Origin: Vibrio sinaloensis DSM 21326
Lineage (GTDB): Bacteria; Pseudomonadota; Gammaproteobacteria; Enterobacterales; Vibrionaceae
NCBI RefSeq assembly: GCF_000189275.1
Contig: NZ_AEVT01000010.1
Coordinates: forward strand, 1-34,862
Direction: 5' to 3'
DNA length: 34,862 nucleotides
In this document: positions 7,829 through 15,970 of the stretch, one piece after another
Numbering within the stretch: position 1 is the first letter of the stretch
Layout of the letters: the number at the start of each line of letters is the position of its first letter
Notes under the pieces: generated by a model
What the model saw: the letters and a program-made list of their open reading frames with translations, nothing else
Database searches by the model: none
Told to the model about the DNA's origin: nothing
Program-made: the position numbers and the translations under genes

Positions 7829-7862
7829 AAAAAGCCGGAAGTGTATTACTTCCGGCTTTTTT
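7829..7862 (+). terminator. Rho-independent terminator, probably bidirectional
   Basis: A 13-bp perfect stem AAAAGCCGGAAGT (7830-7842) / ACTTCCGGCTTTT (7848-7860) with loop GTATT, followed by TT. A-rich on the left and T-rich on the right, it could serve both the + strand glutaredoxin gene and the - strand small gene ending at 7891. Confidence 0.9.
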
Positions 7863-7890
7863 AAATTCCATTTCACGCGCAGCGATTAGT

Positions 7891-8019
7891 TCACCATTTT
7901 TTCATCATTCGCTTAATGAAGGATGATTTTTTCGCTTTAGGCTTACCATTCAATGCTTCGTGCATTGCTTGCTTCGCGATCATCTGACCTAAATATGCGT
8001 TGCCTAATTCGTGATTCAT
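7891..8019 (-). CDS. 42-aa basic protein of unknown function
   Basis: This short gene encodes a 42-residue protein beginning MNHELGNAYLGQMIAKQAMH and ending in a Lys-rich stretch with KKSSFIKRMMKKW. The first half could form an amphipathic helix, and the tail is strongly basic. It has a very good ribosome binding site, GAGGAGAT (- strand, 8031-8024), five bases or so before the ATG. A candidate promoter upstream has -35 TTGTTT and -10 TAAAAT, 16 bases apart. The CRP-like palindrome at 8044-8059 overlaps that -10. A terminator lies downstream. These signals argue for a real gene; I do not recognise the family. It may be co-transcribed with the gene at 8089-8442, which ends 69 bases upstream. 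Confidence 0.65.
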   Translation of the reverse strand: MNHELGNAYLGQMIAKQAMHEALNGKPKAKKSSFIKRMMKKW

Positions 8020-8043
8020 GATTATCTCCTCGATAGTTAGGAG

Positions 8044-8059
8044 TGTGATTTTAATCACA
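8044..8059. promoter_or_regulatory. CRP-like site, near-perfect palindrome
   Basis: The sequence TGTGATTTTAATCACA matches the CRP consensus TGTGA-N6-TCACA in both half-sites. It lies 25 bases upstream of the 42-aa gene start and overlaps its likely -10, which suggests repression or a second, more upstream promoter. Confidence 0.65.
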
Positions 8060-8072
8060 AATCAAATAAAAA

Positions 8073-8088
8073 CAAGATCTAAATCACA
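8073..8088. promoter_or_regulatory. Second, weaker CRP/FNR-like site
   Basis: On the - strand this reads TGTGATTTAGATCTTG, with a perfect left half TGTGA, the inner symmetry GAT-TTA-GATC, and a poor right half. It lies just downstream of the 117-aa gene's stop, 29 bases from the 8044-8059 site centre to centre. Confidence 0.35.
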
Positions 8089-8442
8089 TTATTTAACGCG
8101 TTTTTGCTGTTGGTAAGTTTTACCTGCGGCTTGATAAGTGTCTTTACGCTTCACTTCAAACATAGTATCAAAGAACCAAGCAACGAATACGATCACAGCG
8201 TCACCTTCATTCATAACGTGCTCTATGAACTCTTGCTCTTCGCCTTGCTCGTTTTCTTGTACAGTCACGTGGTAAATGCGCTTTTCACCTTCAACTTCTG
8301 CCAAAGCAAATTGTCCAGCAAGCGACTGAGCCGCCTCGGCAACTTCTTGGTCTTCAACCGACTTAAGAGCTTCTAAAGCTTGTGGTAGGTTTTCTTTTTC
8401 ACATAGCGCTTTTACAAGTTGCTCGAATTCTTTATGTTCCAT
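8089..8442 (-). CDS. 117-aa acidic cytosolic protein, unknown function
   Basis: The product is 117 residues, rich in Glu (for example KSVEDQEVAEAAQSLAGQF and ENEQGEEQEFIEH), without signal peptide or membrane segment. The first 60 residues look mainly helical. The middle, GDAVIVFVAWFFDTMFEVK, is hydrophobic and may be a core strand-helix pair. The C-terminus is basic (QQQKRVK). I do not recognise the family; it resembles conserved hypothetical proteins of vibrios. The ATG at 8442 follows a weak AGGTAATAAG. The 42-aa gene lies downstream on the same strand. No promoter was identified between it and the exporter gene ending at 8506. Confidence 0.75.
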   Translation of the reverse strand: MEHKEFEQLVKALCEKENLPQALEALKSVEDQEVAEAAQSLAGQFALAEVEGEKRIYHVTVQENEQGEEQEFIEHVMNEGDAVIVFVAWFFDTMFEVKRKDTYQAAGKTYQQQKRVK

Positions 8443-8505
8443 GCTTATTACCTATTTGGTGCATTGTGTTTCGCTTCGCGCATTGTAACAGTCGTTTGCA
8501 CCCAT

Positions 8506-9684
8506 TCAAGCAAACTCTTGCTTAACGAAGGGTTTTCTAAATGACAAGTAAGCCACCATAGCCATAATCAACGCCGCAATTAAATAACACCACCCCATCG
8601 CGTCTTGGCTTTGAATCCAATTTTCAACGAGATAGCCGCCAAAAAGCCCGGCCATGCACATTTGAATGGAGCCAGACAATGCCGAAACCACTCCGGCTTG
8701 TTTTTTATGTGGCTCTAGTAACATACTGATCGACAAAGGAAATGACATACCTTGCGCAATGGTCAACCAAGTGAACGCCCAAACTAAATTAAACAACGTG
8801 GTTTGTGTCACCAGTAGCCATACTCCAGCCGCCGCCATGATTGAAATAGCGAGCGACAGGATTTGCGCCGTAGACATAAATCGATTGAGTACATTTAACG
8901 TTAAACTGCCGAGCATTAAACCCGCAGATGGGATGATCATGACCGAACCATACTCCGCAGCCGTTAGGCCAATTTGATGCTGTAACAAAAAAGGCATCAC
9001 CGATAACGAAACAAGACTTGTCAGGTAACTTATCCAGTTGTAACTCGCACTAGAGATAACCTGTTTATTGCCCAACAAACAGCCATAGTTTTTCACCACT
9101 TCTGTAACACAAAATCGACGCTTGCCGTTGGTGTTGGTTTCAGGCAATACAAAGTAACCTAAAGTAAAAATGGCTGCCAAGTACAACAAGACAAACATAA
9201 ACACAGATTGCCAGCCAAGATAAAAAGCCATCCAACCACCAAACACTGGTGCGATAATAGGCATGATTGACGCGGTAACAGAGATGTAAGATAAAGCTCG
9301 GGTCAATTGCGGGCCATCATAACTGTCGCGCAAGACACTTCGGCCTAAAACAGAAGCACTACCAGCGCCGAGCCCTTGCAACAAACGTCCCAGAATCAAA
9401 ATCGACAAGTTCGCCGAGAACATCACGCAAATCACCGTCCCTAGCAAATAAACCCCTTGTCCCAGTAAAAAAACAGGTCGCCGTCCAATAGCATCCGAAA
9501 GAGGCCCGTAGAATAACTGCGAAGCACCAAAGCCGACCAAGAAAAGAGTCACTAATAATTGGACGTCAGCATGGCTTGCAGATAACTCCTGGCTAATAAG
9601 GGGTAAAGATGGCAAGTAAATACTGACACCAACTTGCCCCGTGGCAATGATCATCATTGCCAACAAAATAGGTGTTTTTTTCAT
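8506..9684 (-). CDS. MFS multidrug exporter, Bcr/CflA (EmrD-like) family
   Basis: A 392-residue inner-membrane protein with 12 predicted helices. IYLPSLPLISQELSAS after the first helix and GPLSDAIGRRPVFLLG (MFS motif A between helices 2 and 3) are typical of the Bcr/CflA/EmrD drug:H+ antiporters. ALSYISVTASIMPIIAPVFGGWM is the helix-5 motif C region. These proteins export chloramphenicol, bicyclomycin, sulfonamides or hydrophobic amphipaths. It is transcribed divergently from a LysR-type regulator at 9798, the usual arrangement for a regulator controlling the adjacent pump. Candidate operator repeats lie between them. The start ATG at 9684 follows GGGGGAAAG. The substrate cannot be determined here. 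Confidence 0.9.
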   Translation of the reverse strand: MKKTPILLAMMIIATGQVGVSIYLPSLPLISQELSASHADVQLLVTLFLVGFGASQLFYGPLSDAIGRRPVFLLGQGVYLLGTVICVMFSANLSILILGRLLQGLGAGSASVLGRSVLRDSYDGPQLTRALSYISVTASIMPIIAPVFGGWMAFYLGWQSVFMFVLLYLAAIFTLGYFVLPETNTNGKRRFCVTEVVKNYGCLLGNKQVISSASYNWISYLTSLVSLSVMPFLLQHQIGLTAAEYGSVMIIPSAGLMLGSLTLNVLNRFMSTAQILSLAISIMAAAGVWLLVTQTTLFNLVWAFTWLTIAQGMSFPLSISMLLEPHKKQAGVVSALSGSIQMCMAGLFGGYLVENWIQSQDAMGWCYLIAALIMAMVAYLSFRKPFVKQEFA

Positions 9685-9704
9685 CTTTCCCCCTTATTTA
9701 TTCT

Positions 9705-9773
9705 CACTGTTAATCAGTGTAAATTAGGTACTGAATAAAGATAATACACTTCACTGGAAACTGATTAGTTCCA
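9705..9773. promoter_or_regulatory. Candidate operators between the exporter and the lysR-type gene
   Basis: Two inverted repeats share the word ACTGATTA. CACTG-TTAAT-CAGTG lies at 9705-9719 (its other strand reads CACTGATTAACAGTG), and TGGAAACTGATTAGTTCCA lies at 9755-9773 with arms TGGAA/TTCCA. GATAAT at 9740-9745 may be a -10 for the regulator gene. Binding by the LysR protein is inferred from position. Confidence 0.4.
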
Positions 9774-9797
9774 AATAAGAATCAATAAGGCAATGGT

Positions 9798-10685
9798 ATG
9801 GATTGGATTCAAAGCGTTCACAGTTATATTCGTGTGGTTGACGAAGGGAGCTTCAACGGCGCGGCACGAAAGATGAACACCACCAGCTCCGCGATTTCAA
9901 AACGGGTGCATTGGTTGGAAGAACGTATCGGCGTCCAATTGCTCAAACGTACTACCAGGACGGTTACCCAAACCGAAGCCGGCGCCTTGTTTTACGAACG
10001 CGCTAAGATGCAACTCGAAGATTGGCAATCAATCGTCGATGAAACTCGATCGGTCAGCCAGAGTCCCGCAGGCCTGCTCAAAATTGGAGCGACACTCGCT
10101 GTCGGCTCAAAGTTTCTCGTCCAATACCTCAATGATTTTTTGCAAATGTATCCAGACATCCGCATCCAATTAATCACCACAACGCCTGGCCAGTTACCTG
10201 AATTAAGCCTAGACCTGTTTATCAGCCGAGAGCTCGAACAACTCAACTCGCTCAGCTTCAAAGCAACTCCCCTATTTGAACATCGCGCTGGATTTTATGC
10301 CTCTCCTCAATATTTACAGCAGCACGGCGAGCCCAAAACAGTGGAAGAATTAACTCAGCACAACGCGTTAATTTGGGGTGAAAGACCGCAACGAGAAATT
10401 ACCCTATCAAAAAGTAAGCGCATTATGTTATCCGGCAACTTTGCCACCACCAACCCTGAAGCCATGTTCTACGCTGCCAAAAACAGCATGGGCATTTTGG
10501 TAACAAACGATGTGATGATAAAAGACGAGCTCAATACCGGGACACTAAAACGAATCTTGCCAGAAATTACCGCCGATGAAGCGACAGTCTATGCCTACTA
10601 CCCCAAACTGGACTATCAGCACACTCGGACTAAACTGTTTTTGGACTATCTCAAAGAGAGGTTAGCGAAGGAGCGCTCGGACTAA
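9798..10685 (+). CDS. LysR-family transcriptional regulator
   Basis: A 295-residue DNA-binding protein. Residues 1-60 hold the winged helix-turn-helix, with SFNGAARKMNTTSSAISKRV as the recognition region and GVQLLKRTTRTVTQTEAG as the wing and linker start. Residues 90-290 form the periplasmic-binding-protein-like effector domain beginning GLLKIGATLAVGSKF. It belongs to the AaeR/PecT-like branch common in proteobacteria. Its divergent neighbour at 8506-9684 is a drug exporter, so it probably controls that gene and itself from the 113-base intergenic space. The ligand is unknown. The ATG at 9798 follows AATAAGGCAATGGT. Confidence 0.92.
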   Translation: MDWIQSVHSYIRVVDEGSFNGAARKMNTTSSAISKRVHWLEERIGVQLLKRTTRTVTQTEAGALFYERAKMQLEDWQSIVDETRSVSQSPAGLLKIGATLAVGSKFLVQYLNDFLQMYPDIRIQLITTTPGQLPELSLDLFISRELEQLNSLSFKATPLFEHRAGFYASPQYLQQHGEPKTVEELTQHNALIWGERPQREITLSKSKRIMLSGNFATTNPEAMFYAAKNSMGILVTNDVMIKDELNTGTLKRILPEITADEATVYAYYPKLDYQHTRTKLFLDYLKERLAKERSD

Positions 10686-10798
10686 AGTTGTAGATGAAAT
10701 TCTTGAAACTCACTTGCGATGCTATGCGACCTGTACCATATTTAAATGGAACCAATACTAACAACGCGTGATTGATATCACTAAATTTGGGTTCTCAT

Positions 10799-12640
10799 AT
10801 GGCTAGGAATACAACGATAGCTCCTTCTATCGACTTGGATGTCATCAACAGAACATTGAGTTTAGATGGAGCCGAACTGCTCGATAGCGTCACGCTAGTC
10901 TTGCACAAAAATTACTCGAGTTTCTGCACCTGTTTGATCGAGATAGACCGCTTGAAAACAAAGGCGACGACCCTTTCGTATGCGTGCGGCAATCAGCTCC
11001 AATCTCCGTTCGAATACTCGCTTAGCGGAACCCCATGTGCCACGGTAGGTAACTCTGAGCTCGATCATGTTCTCTATGAGAATGACGTGGCCGAACGATT
11101 TCCACACGATGTATATTTAAAAGAAAATGGCATCGAGTCTTACTTAGGTGTCCCTCTTCGTTCTGAGACAGGTGATGTACTCGGGGTGCTGCTATCAAGC
11201 TTTACCTTCGAGCTAAACAACATCGAAGAAATGATTTATCACCACAAGTTGTTTGCTCGAGTGGTTGTTCACAATTTGCGCGCAAAGTGGCTCTCTGCGC
11301 GCTCTGATAGTTTAGTTAACCAGTTGAGCTATGAAGTCTCTCACGACAACTTAACCGGTTTGCTCAATCGCAGCTTCTTGGCCGACAAGTTAGAGCGGCT
11401 AACAGAGATGGGAACAGCACCTTTCACCCTTGCCTACATAGACATTGATAATTTTAAGTCGATCAACGATCTTTACGGTAATTACATTGGTGATCAAATC
11501 ATTAAATTCGTTGCCAAGACAACCGAGGAAGCGGTGCACGATAAACAGTTGGCATTTCGTATTGCTGGTGATGAGTTTGCTTTTATTTCGCTATCAGGCG
11601 ATCCGTTCGAGATCTGTAACCGAATCATAGAAAAACTAGAGCGAGGCTATAAAGATCCTTCGCACAACATAAAAGTGAAAGTCAGCATTGGTATCGCACG
11701 AAATACCAGCCACAGTCTTAGCGCAGACCAAATTATGCTTAATGCCAGCTTAGCCTTGAAAGAGTGTAAACAGTCGCCGCAACTCACTATCCAGTGTTAC
11801 GACACGCACCTAAGCGCTCAGTATTATCGACGTGCGATGATCATTGATGCTCTGCGTAGCGAACTGGATAAAGTCACTCAGCACAATGAGATTTATGTTG
11901 TCGTGCAGCCCATCGTCAATAAAGGCTCGAAACAATGGGATTACTTTGAAATTCTGGCGCGCTGGAACAGCCAAGCACTCGGTTCTATTTCACCGATAGA
12001 GTTTATCGAAGCAGCCGAACAATCTGGTTTAATCATCGAACTGGGTGAACGGATTGTCGAGTTGGCCTGCGCGGCTAAGAAACAACTCGAGGATGGCTTA
12101 GGCCATAAAATTAAACTTGGACTGAATTGTTCAGCTCACGAGCTCAGTAATGCGAATCGCTACGTCCAGCATTTGTTAGCCACCATTGAGCGCTATGGGT
12201 TCAAACCTGAAGAGTTCACCATTGAACTCACTGAAACGGTGCTACTTTCACGCACTAAAGAAGTGAAAATCATTCTAGACAAACTACGATTGCTCGGTTT
12301 TACCGTCGCTCTTGATGATTTCGGTACAGGTTATTCGAGTCTTAACTATATCCACAGTTACCCTATCGACTGTATAAAAATCGATGCGACCTTCATTCGC
12401 AACATGCTCACTAACGAAACAGCGGAAAGTGTTGTTTGGCTGATCATTCAACTGGCGAAACGTCTGCAGGTAAACCTAGTCGCTGAAGGCGTAGAAGATC
12501 AAGAGGCACTCAATAAACTGTACACCATGGGTTGTGAACAAATTCAAGGTTACTACTTCTCACGCCCCGAACTTCCTGAAACTATCATCGACTTGCAAGC
12601 CAGCCCTACAGACAAGACCTGCAAAGTTTCCAATGGCTAG
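10799..12640 (+). CDS. Cyclic-di-GMP protein: GAF, GGDEF and EAL domains
   Basis: A 613-residue protein without obvious membrane segments. Residues 10-165 look like a GAF sensor domain. Residues about 175-330 form a GGDEF domain with LTGLLNR, YIDIDNFKSIND and the active-site loop A256-G-D-E-F260, a variant usually still active. Residues about 345-600 form an EAL domain. E384 of EILAR, NCSAHE, the Glu of ELTET, DDFGTGYSSL (D506, D507), KIDATF and EGVED are all retained, as expected for an active phosphodiesterase. It may make and degrade cyclic-di-GMP or use the GGDEF part to bind GTP. Start: ATG 10799 is preferred; a TTG at 10772 in frame is less likely. No strong Shine-Dalgarno is visible. 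Confidence 0.9.
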   Translation: MARNTTIAPSIDLDVINRTLSLDGAELLDSVTLVLHKNYSSFCTCLIEIDRLKTKATTLSYACGNQLQSPFEYSLSGTPCATVGNSELDHVLYENDVAERFPHDVYLKENGIESYLGVPLRSETGDVLGVLLSSFTFELNNIEEMIYHHKLFARVVVHNLRAKWLSARSDSLVNQLSYEVSHDNLTGLLNRSFLADKLERLTEMGTAPFTLAYIDIDNFKSINDLYGNYIGDQIIKFVAKTTEEAVHDKQLAFRIAGDEFAFISLSGDPFEICNRIIEKLERGYKDPSHNIKVKVSIGIARNTSHSLSADQIMLNASLALKECKQSPQLTIQCYDTHLSAQYYRRAMIIDALRSELDKVTQHNEIYVVVQPIVNKGSKQWDYFEILARWNSQALGSISPIEFIEAAEQSGLIIELGERIVELACAAKKQLEDGLGHKIKLGLNCSAHELSNANRYVQHLLATIERYGFKPEEFTIELTETVLLSRTKEVKIILDKLRLLGFTVALDDFGTGYSSLNYIHSYPIDCIKIDATFIRNMLTNETAESVVWLIIQLAKRLQVNLVAEGVEDQEALNKLYTMGCEQIQGYYFSRPELPETIIDLQASPTDKTCKVSNG

Positions 12641-12680
12641 CCACTCGTTCCCCTTACGCTAGCCATTTTCTTTTTCTTCT
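12632..12680 (+). terminator. Rho-independent terminator overlapping the EAL gene stop
   Basis: AATGGCTAGC (12632-12641) pairs perfectly over 10 bp with GCTAGCCATT (12658-12667), with a 16-base loop, and is followed by TTCTTTTTCTT. The stop codon TAG (12638-12640) lies inside the left arm. Confidence 0.75.
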
Positions 12681-12725
12681 CGCCTTTCCCATAACCAATT
12701 TAGGGTTGATTCACTCAACTTATTT

Positions 12726-12744
12726 GATAATAATTATCATTACG
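12726..12744. promoter_or_regulatory. Fur box upstream of the fagA-fumC genes
   Basis: The sequence matches the 19-base Fur consensus at 15 of 19 positions (GATAATAATTATCATTACG). It lies 25 bases before the ATG of the 126-aa gene, in a promoter-like position. Iron-dependent repression by Fur is inferred. Confidence 0.8.
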
Positions 12745-12768
12745 ATTAATTTAATCCCAAGGCTTATT

Positions 12769-13149
12769 ATGCATTGCCAAAAACCTCTCTATCAGTGCTT
12801 TTTTAAAGCTCAGGATCGATTTCAAGACAAGCTGACTCAAGGCGGATTTGAACCGGATGTCATCCAAGACTATATCCACTCCACCATGAATCTTTCGTCT
12901 TTTTATGAGCCTGGGGCAATGCATGAGAACACCTTACTGTGCGAACTGTTTCTCAGAAGACTCTACTTTGACATGTTAGATGCCATCCAAGATCCGGTTC
13001 GCAGCCGAATATTTCGTCGAGTATGCCTTGATTCCATCCACACACCACTGCTTTGTCTCAAACGTTTTTATTACCACTGGGATGACGGTGATATTCGATT
13101 TCTTCAATTACAACAACAACTACAGCGCATTCAAGCGCCTTTAGACTGA
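12769..13149 (+). CDS. FagA-like protein encoded upstream of fumC
   Basis: A 126-residue cytosolic protein with many aromatic, His and Cys residues (MHCQKPLYQCFFKAQDRF at the start, LCLKRFYYHWDD near the end). No signal peptide or known catalytic motif is seen. Position and regulation match FagA, the Fur-associated protein encoded directly before fumC in Pseudomonas aeruginosa (fagA-fumC-orfX-sodA). The identification rests mainly on context. The ATG at 12769 follows AAGG (12759-12762). A longer reading frame from 12706 would translate through the Fur box and is rejected. The gene ends 17 bases before fumC, so both are probably expressed together under iron starvation. The molecular function of FagA is not known to me. 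Confidence 0.75.
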   Translation: MHCQKPLYQCFFKAQDRFQDKLTQGGFEPDVIQDYIHSTMNLSSFYEPGAMHENTLLCELFLRRLYFDMLDAIQDPVRSRIFRRVCLDSIHTPLLCLKRFYYHWDDGDIRFLQLQQQLQRIQAPLD

Positions 13150-13166
13150 TAACGTAAGGAATAAAA

Positions 13167-14567
13167 ATGACTCAACCTTCAAGCTCGCAATCATTTCGTG
13201 TTGAAAAGGACAGCATGGGAGAAGTGCAAGTACCTGAAAATGCGCTTTACCAAGCTCAAACTCAACGTGCGGTCGACAATTTCCACTTTAGTCACCACAA
13301 GATGCCGGTCGCTTTCATCCAAGCACTCGCTTATGTTAAGCAAACTGCAGCGCTAACAAATGCTCAGCTTGGTTTACTCGAAGGTGACATTGCCAATGCG
13401 ATTGCTGACGCCGCTCAGCCAATCATCGACGGAGAGCACTTAGAACACTTTCCAATCGATGTCTTCCAAACTGGCTCAGGCACCAGTTCAAACATGAATG
13501 CAAATGAAGTGATAGCTACGTTAGCAAGCGATGTTCTTGGTGCAGACGTGAGCCCTAATGACCATGTCAACATGGGCCAAAGTAGTAATGACGTTGTACC
13601 AACCGCCATCCAAGTCAGCAGCGCAATTTCAATTGAGAAACAGCTTCTTCCTGCACTCGATCATCTGATTAACGCACTTAAAGCGAAACGAGAAGAAGTG
13701 GGGCAAGTTGTCAAAACCGGCCGTACCCACTTAATGGATGCGATGCCAGTAACATTCGATCAAGAGCTTGGGGGTTGGCAATACCAGATCGAGCAAGCTC
13801 GCACCGGCATTGTTCATAGCTTGACGGCGGTTAAAGCGTTGGCTCAAGGCGGTACAGCGGTAGGTACAGGCATCAATGCCGATCCTAGATTCGCTGCTGC
13901 ATTTGCCGATAACCTATCGCAAGCGACGCGTATCCAGTTCACTGCCAGCAGCAACTTCTTCTACAACCTAAGCTCGCAAGACGCGATTGTTGCACTGTCT
14001 GGACAATTGAAAACAGCCGCAGTCGCCACCATGAAAATCGCGAATGATCTCCGCTGGATGAATTCTGGTCCTCTTGCCGGTCTTGGCGAAATCGAATTGC
14101 AAGGCCTTCAGCCGGGTTCTTCAATCATGCCAGGGAAAGTGAATCCTGTGATTCCAGAAGCCGCTGCCATGGCGTCTGCACAGGTGATTGGTAATGATGC
14201 AACCATTACCCTTGCCGGCCAATCGGGCAACTTCCAACTCAATGTCATGCTACCGGTTATTGCTCACAACGTCATTGAGAGTATTGAGCTGCTGTCTAAC
14301 TCAGCGATTGCACTAGCAGACAAAGCCATCGCAACCTTCAACGTGCGCGAAGACAACTTGCAAGTTGCGCTGTCACGTAATCCAATTTTGGTCACCGCAC
14401 TCAACCCTGTAATTGGTTATCTCAAAGCAGCTGATATTGCGAAGAAAGCCTATAAGCAAGGCCGAGCCATTATTGACGTGGCGGAAGAAGAGACCGATCT
14501 CGATAGAGCAACATTAGAGCGTTTACTCGATCCAACGCAGCTAACAAAAGGTGGTGTGGCAGAATAA
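13167..14567 (+). CDS. fumC: Class II fumarate hydratase (iron-independent fumarase)
   Basis: A 466-residue soluble tetrameric enzyme that converts fumarate to L-malate in the citric acid cycle without an iron-sulfur cluster. The fumarase/aspartase signature GSSIMPGKVNPV is present around residue 317. TGSGTSSNMNANEV and GRTHLMDAMPV are the two other conserved active-site segments. The length is standard for FumC. Ribosome binding site: GTAAGGAAT before the ATG at 13167. It is preceded by a fagA-like gene behind a Fur box, so it should replace the iron-sulfur class I fumarases when iron is scarce. Unlike in Pseudomonas, no sodA follows. The 3' end converges with a - strand small gene. Confidence 0.96.
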   Translation: MTQPSSSQSFRVEKDSMGEVQVPENALYQAQTQRAVDNFHFSHHKMPVAFIQALAYVKQTAALTNAQLGLLEGDIANAIADAAQPIIDGEHLEHFPIDVFQTGSGTSSNMNANEVIATLASDVLGADVSPNDHVNMGQSSNDVVPTAIQVSSAISIEKQLLPALDHLINALKAKREEVGQVVKTGRTHLMDAMPVTFDQELGGWQYQIEQARTGIVHSLTAVKALAQGGTAVGTGINADPRFAAAFADNLSQATRIQFTASSNFFYNLSSQDAIVALSGQLKTAAVATMKIANDLRWMNSGPLAGLGEIELQGLQPGSSIMPGKVNPVIPEAAAMASAQVIGNDATITLAGQSGNFQLNVMLPVIAHNVIESIELLSNSAIALADKAIATFNVREDNLQVALSRNPILVTALNPVIGYLKAADIAKKAYKQGRAIIDVAEEETDLDRATLERLLDPTQLTKGGVAE

Positions 14568-14593
14568 AAGCACACATCCTTGTGCAGTGTGCT
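14564..14593 (-). terminator. Terminator of the - strand 49-aa gene (convergent with fumC)
   Basis: On the - strand, AGCACAC (14593-14587) pairs with GTGTGCT (14575-14569) and is followed by TTTATT, running into the fumC stop region. On the + strand no T-run follows, so for fumC this is at best a weak terminator. Confidence 0.6.
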
Positions 14594-14598
14594 CTGGT

Positions 14599-14748
14599 TT
14601 AAATCCAAGCCAGGGCAATAAGCAAAGTTGGCACAGCAATCACTGCGGCCATTTTTGCCAGCGACATCAGTTCGCGGAGTGCAACGTCACGTTTTTTAGA
14701 CGTCATGTGCTCCGCGGAATGGGCCGCCATCGCTTGTGTGGCGTTCAT
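14599..14748 (-). CDS. 49-aa single-span membrane protein, unknown function
   Basis: This short gene encodes MNATQAMAAHSAEHMTSKKR followed by DVALRELMSLAKMAAV and a hydrophobic C-terminal helix ending IALAWI. That is one likely transmembrane segment with a soluble, charged N-terminal half. Expression signals are unusually complete. A good promoter (-35 TTGCAC, 17 bases, -10 TAGAAT) lies upstream, AAGGAAAT stands just before the ATG at 14748, and a terminator follows. It lies downstream of nrdF on the same strand, but has its own promoter 235 bases after it. I do not recognise the protein. The location between two iron-sparing units suggests, but does not show, a link to them. Confidence 0.65.
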   Translation of the reverse strand: MNATQAMAAHSAEHMTSKKRDVALRELMSLAKMAAVIAVPTLLIALAWI

Positions 14749-14788
14749 CGGTATTTCCTTAAAATACAGATTAAATCAAGGAGCGGCG

Positions 14789-14823
14789 ATTCTACGCAAA
14801 TGTCGTTCACGGTGCAATTGCAC
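14789..14823 (-). promoter_or_regulatory. Sigma-70 promoter with palindromic -35, for the 49-aa gene
   Basis: On the - strand, TTGCAC (14817-14812), 17 bases, then TAGAAT (14794-14789). The -35 is embedded in the perfect 12-base palindrome GTGCAATTGCAC (14812-14823), a possible operator. The rest of the 14749-14983 gap holds no other gene that I can support. Confidence 0.6.
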
Positions 14824-14983
14824 TGACCTATTCTTGGCCAACAACTCCTCTTCGACTAATCACTCATCGTTTGCAGTTTTACTAAGTGGTGAAATACTCG
14901 ATCTGACAGAGAAGGCACTCAGCGCCGAGACAGCTTACTCCGAGTACCCTTCCCTTTTGCTTTAGCCGATAAGCTGGCTTGGG

Positions 14984-15970
<987 letters not shown>

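Noticed and set aside
12706..12768. Longer start for the fagA-like gene
   Set aside because: It would translate the Fur box (an Ile-rich run) and lacks a ribosome binding site; ATG 12769 has AAGG upstream.
14551..14965. + strand reading frames after fumC
   Set aside because: Low-complexity, Cys/Ser-rich translations that are antisense to the better supported 49-aa gene and its promoter.
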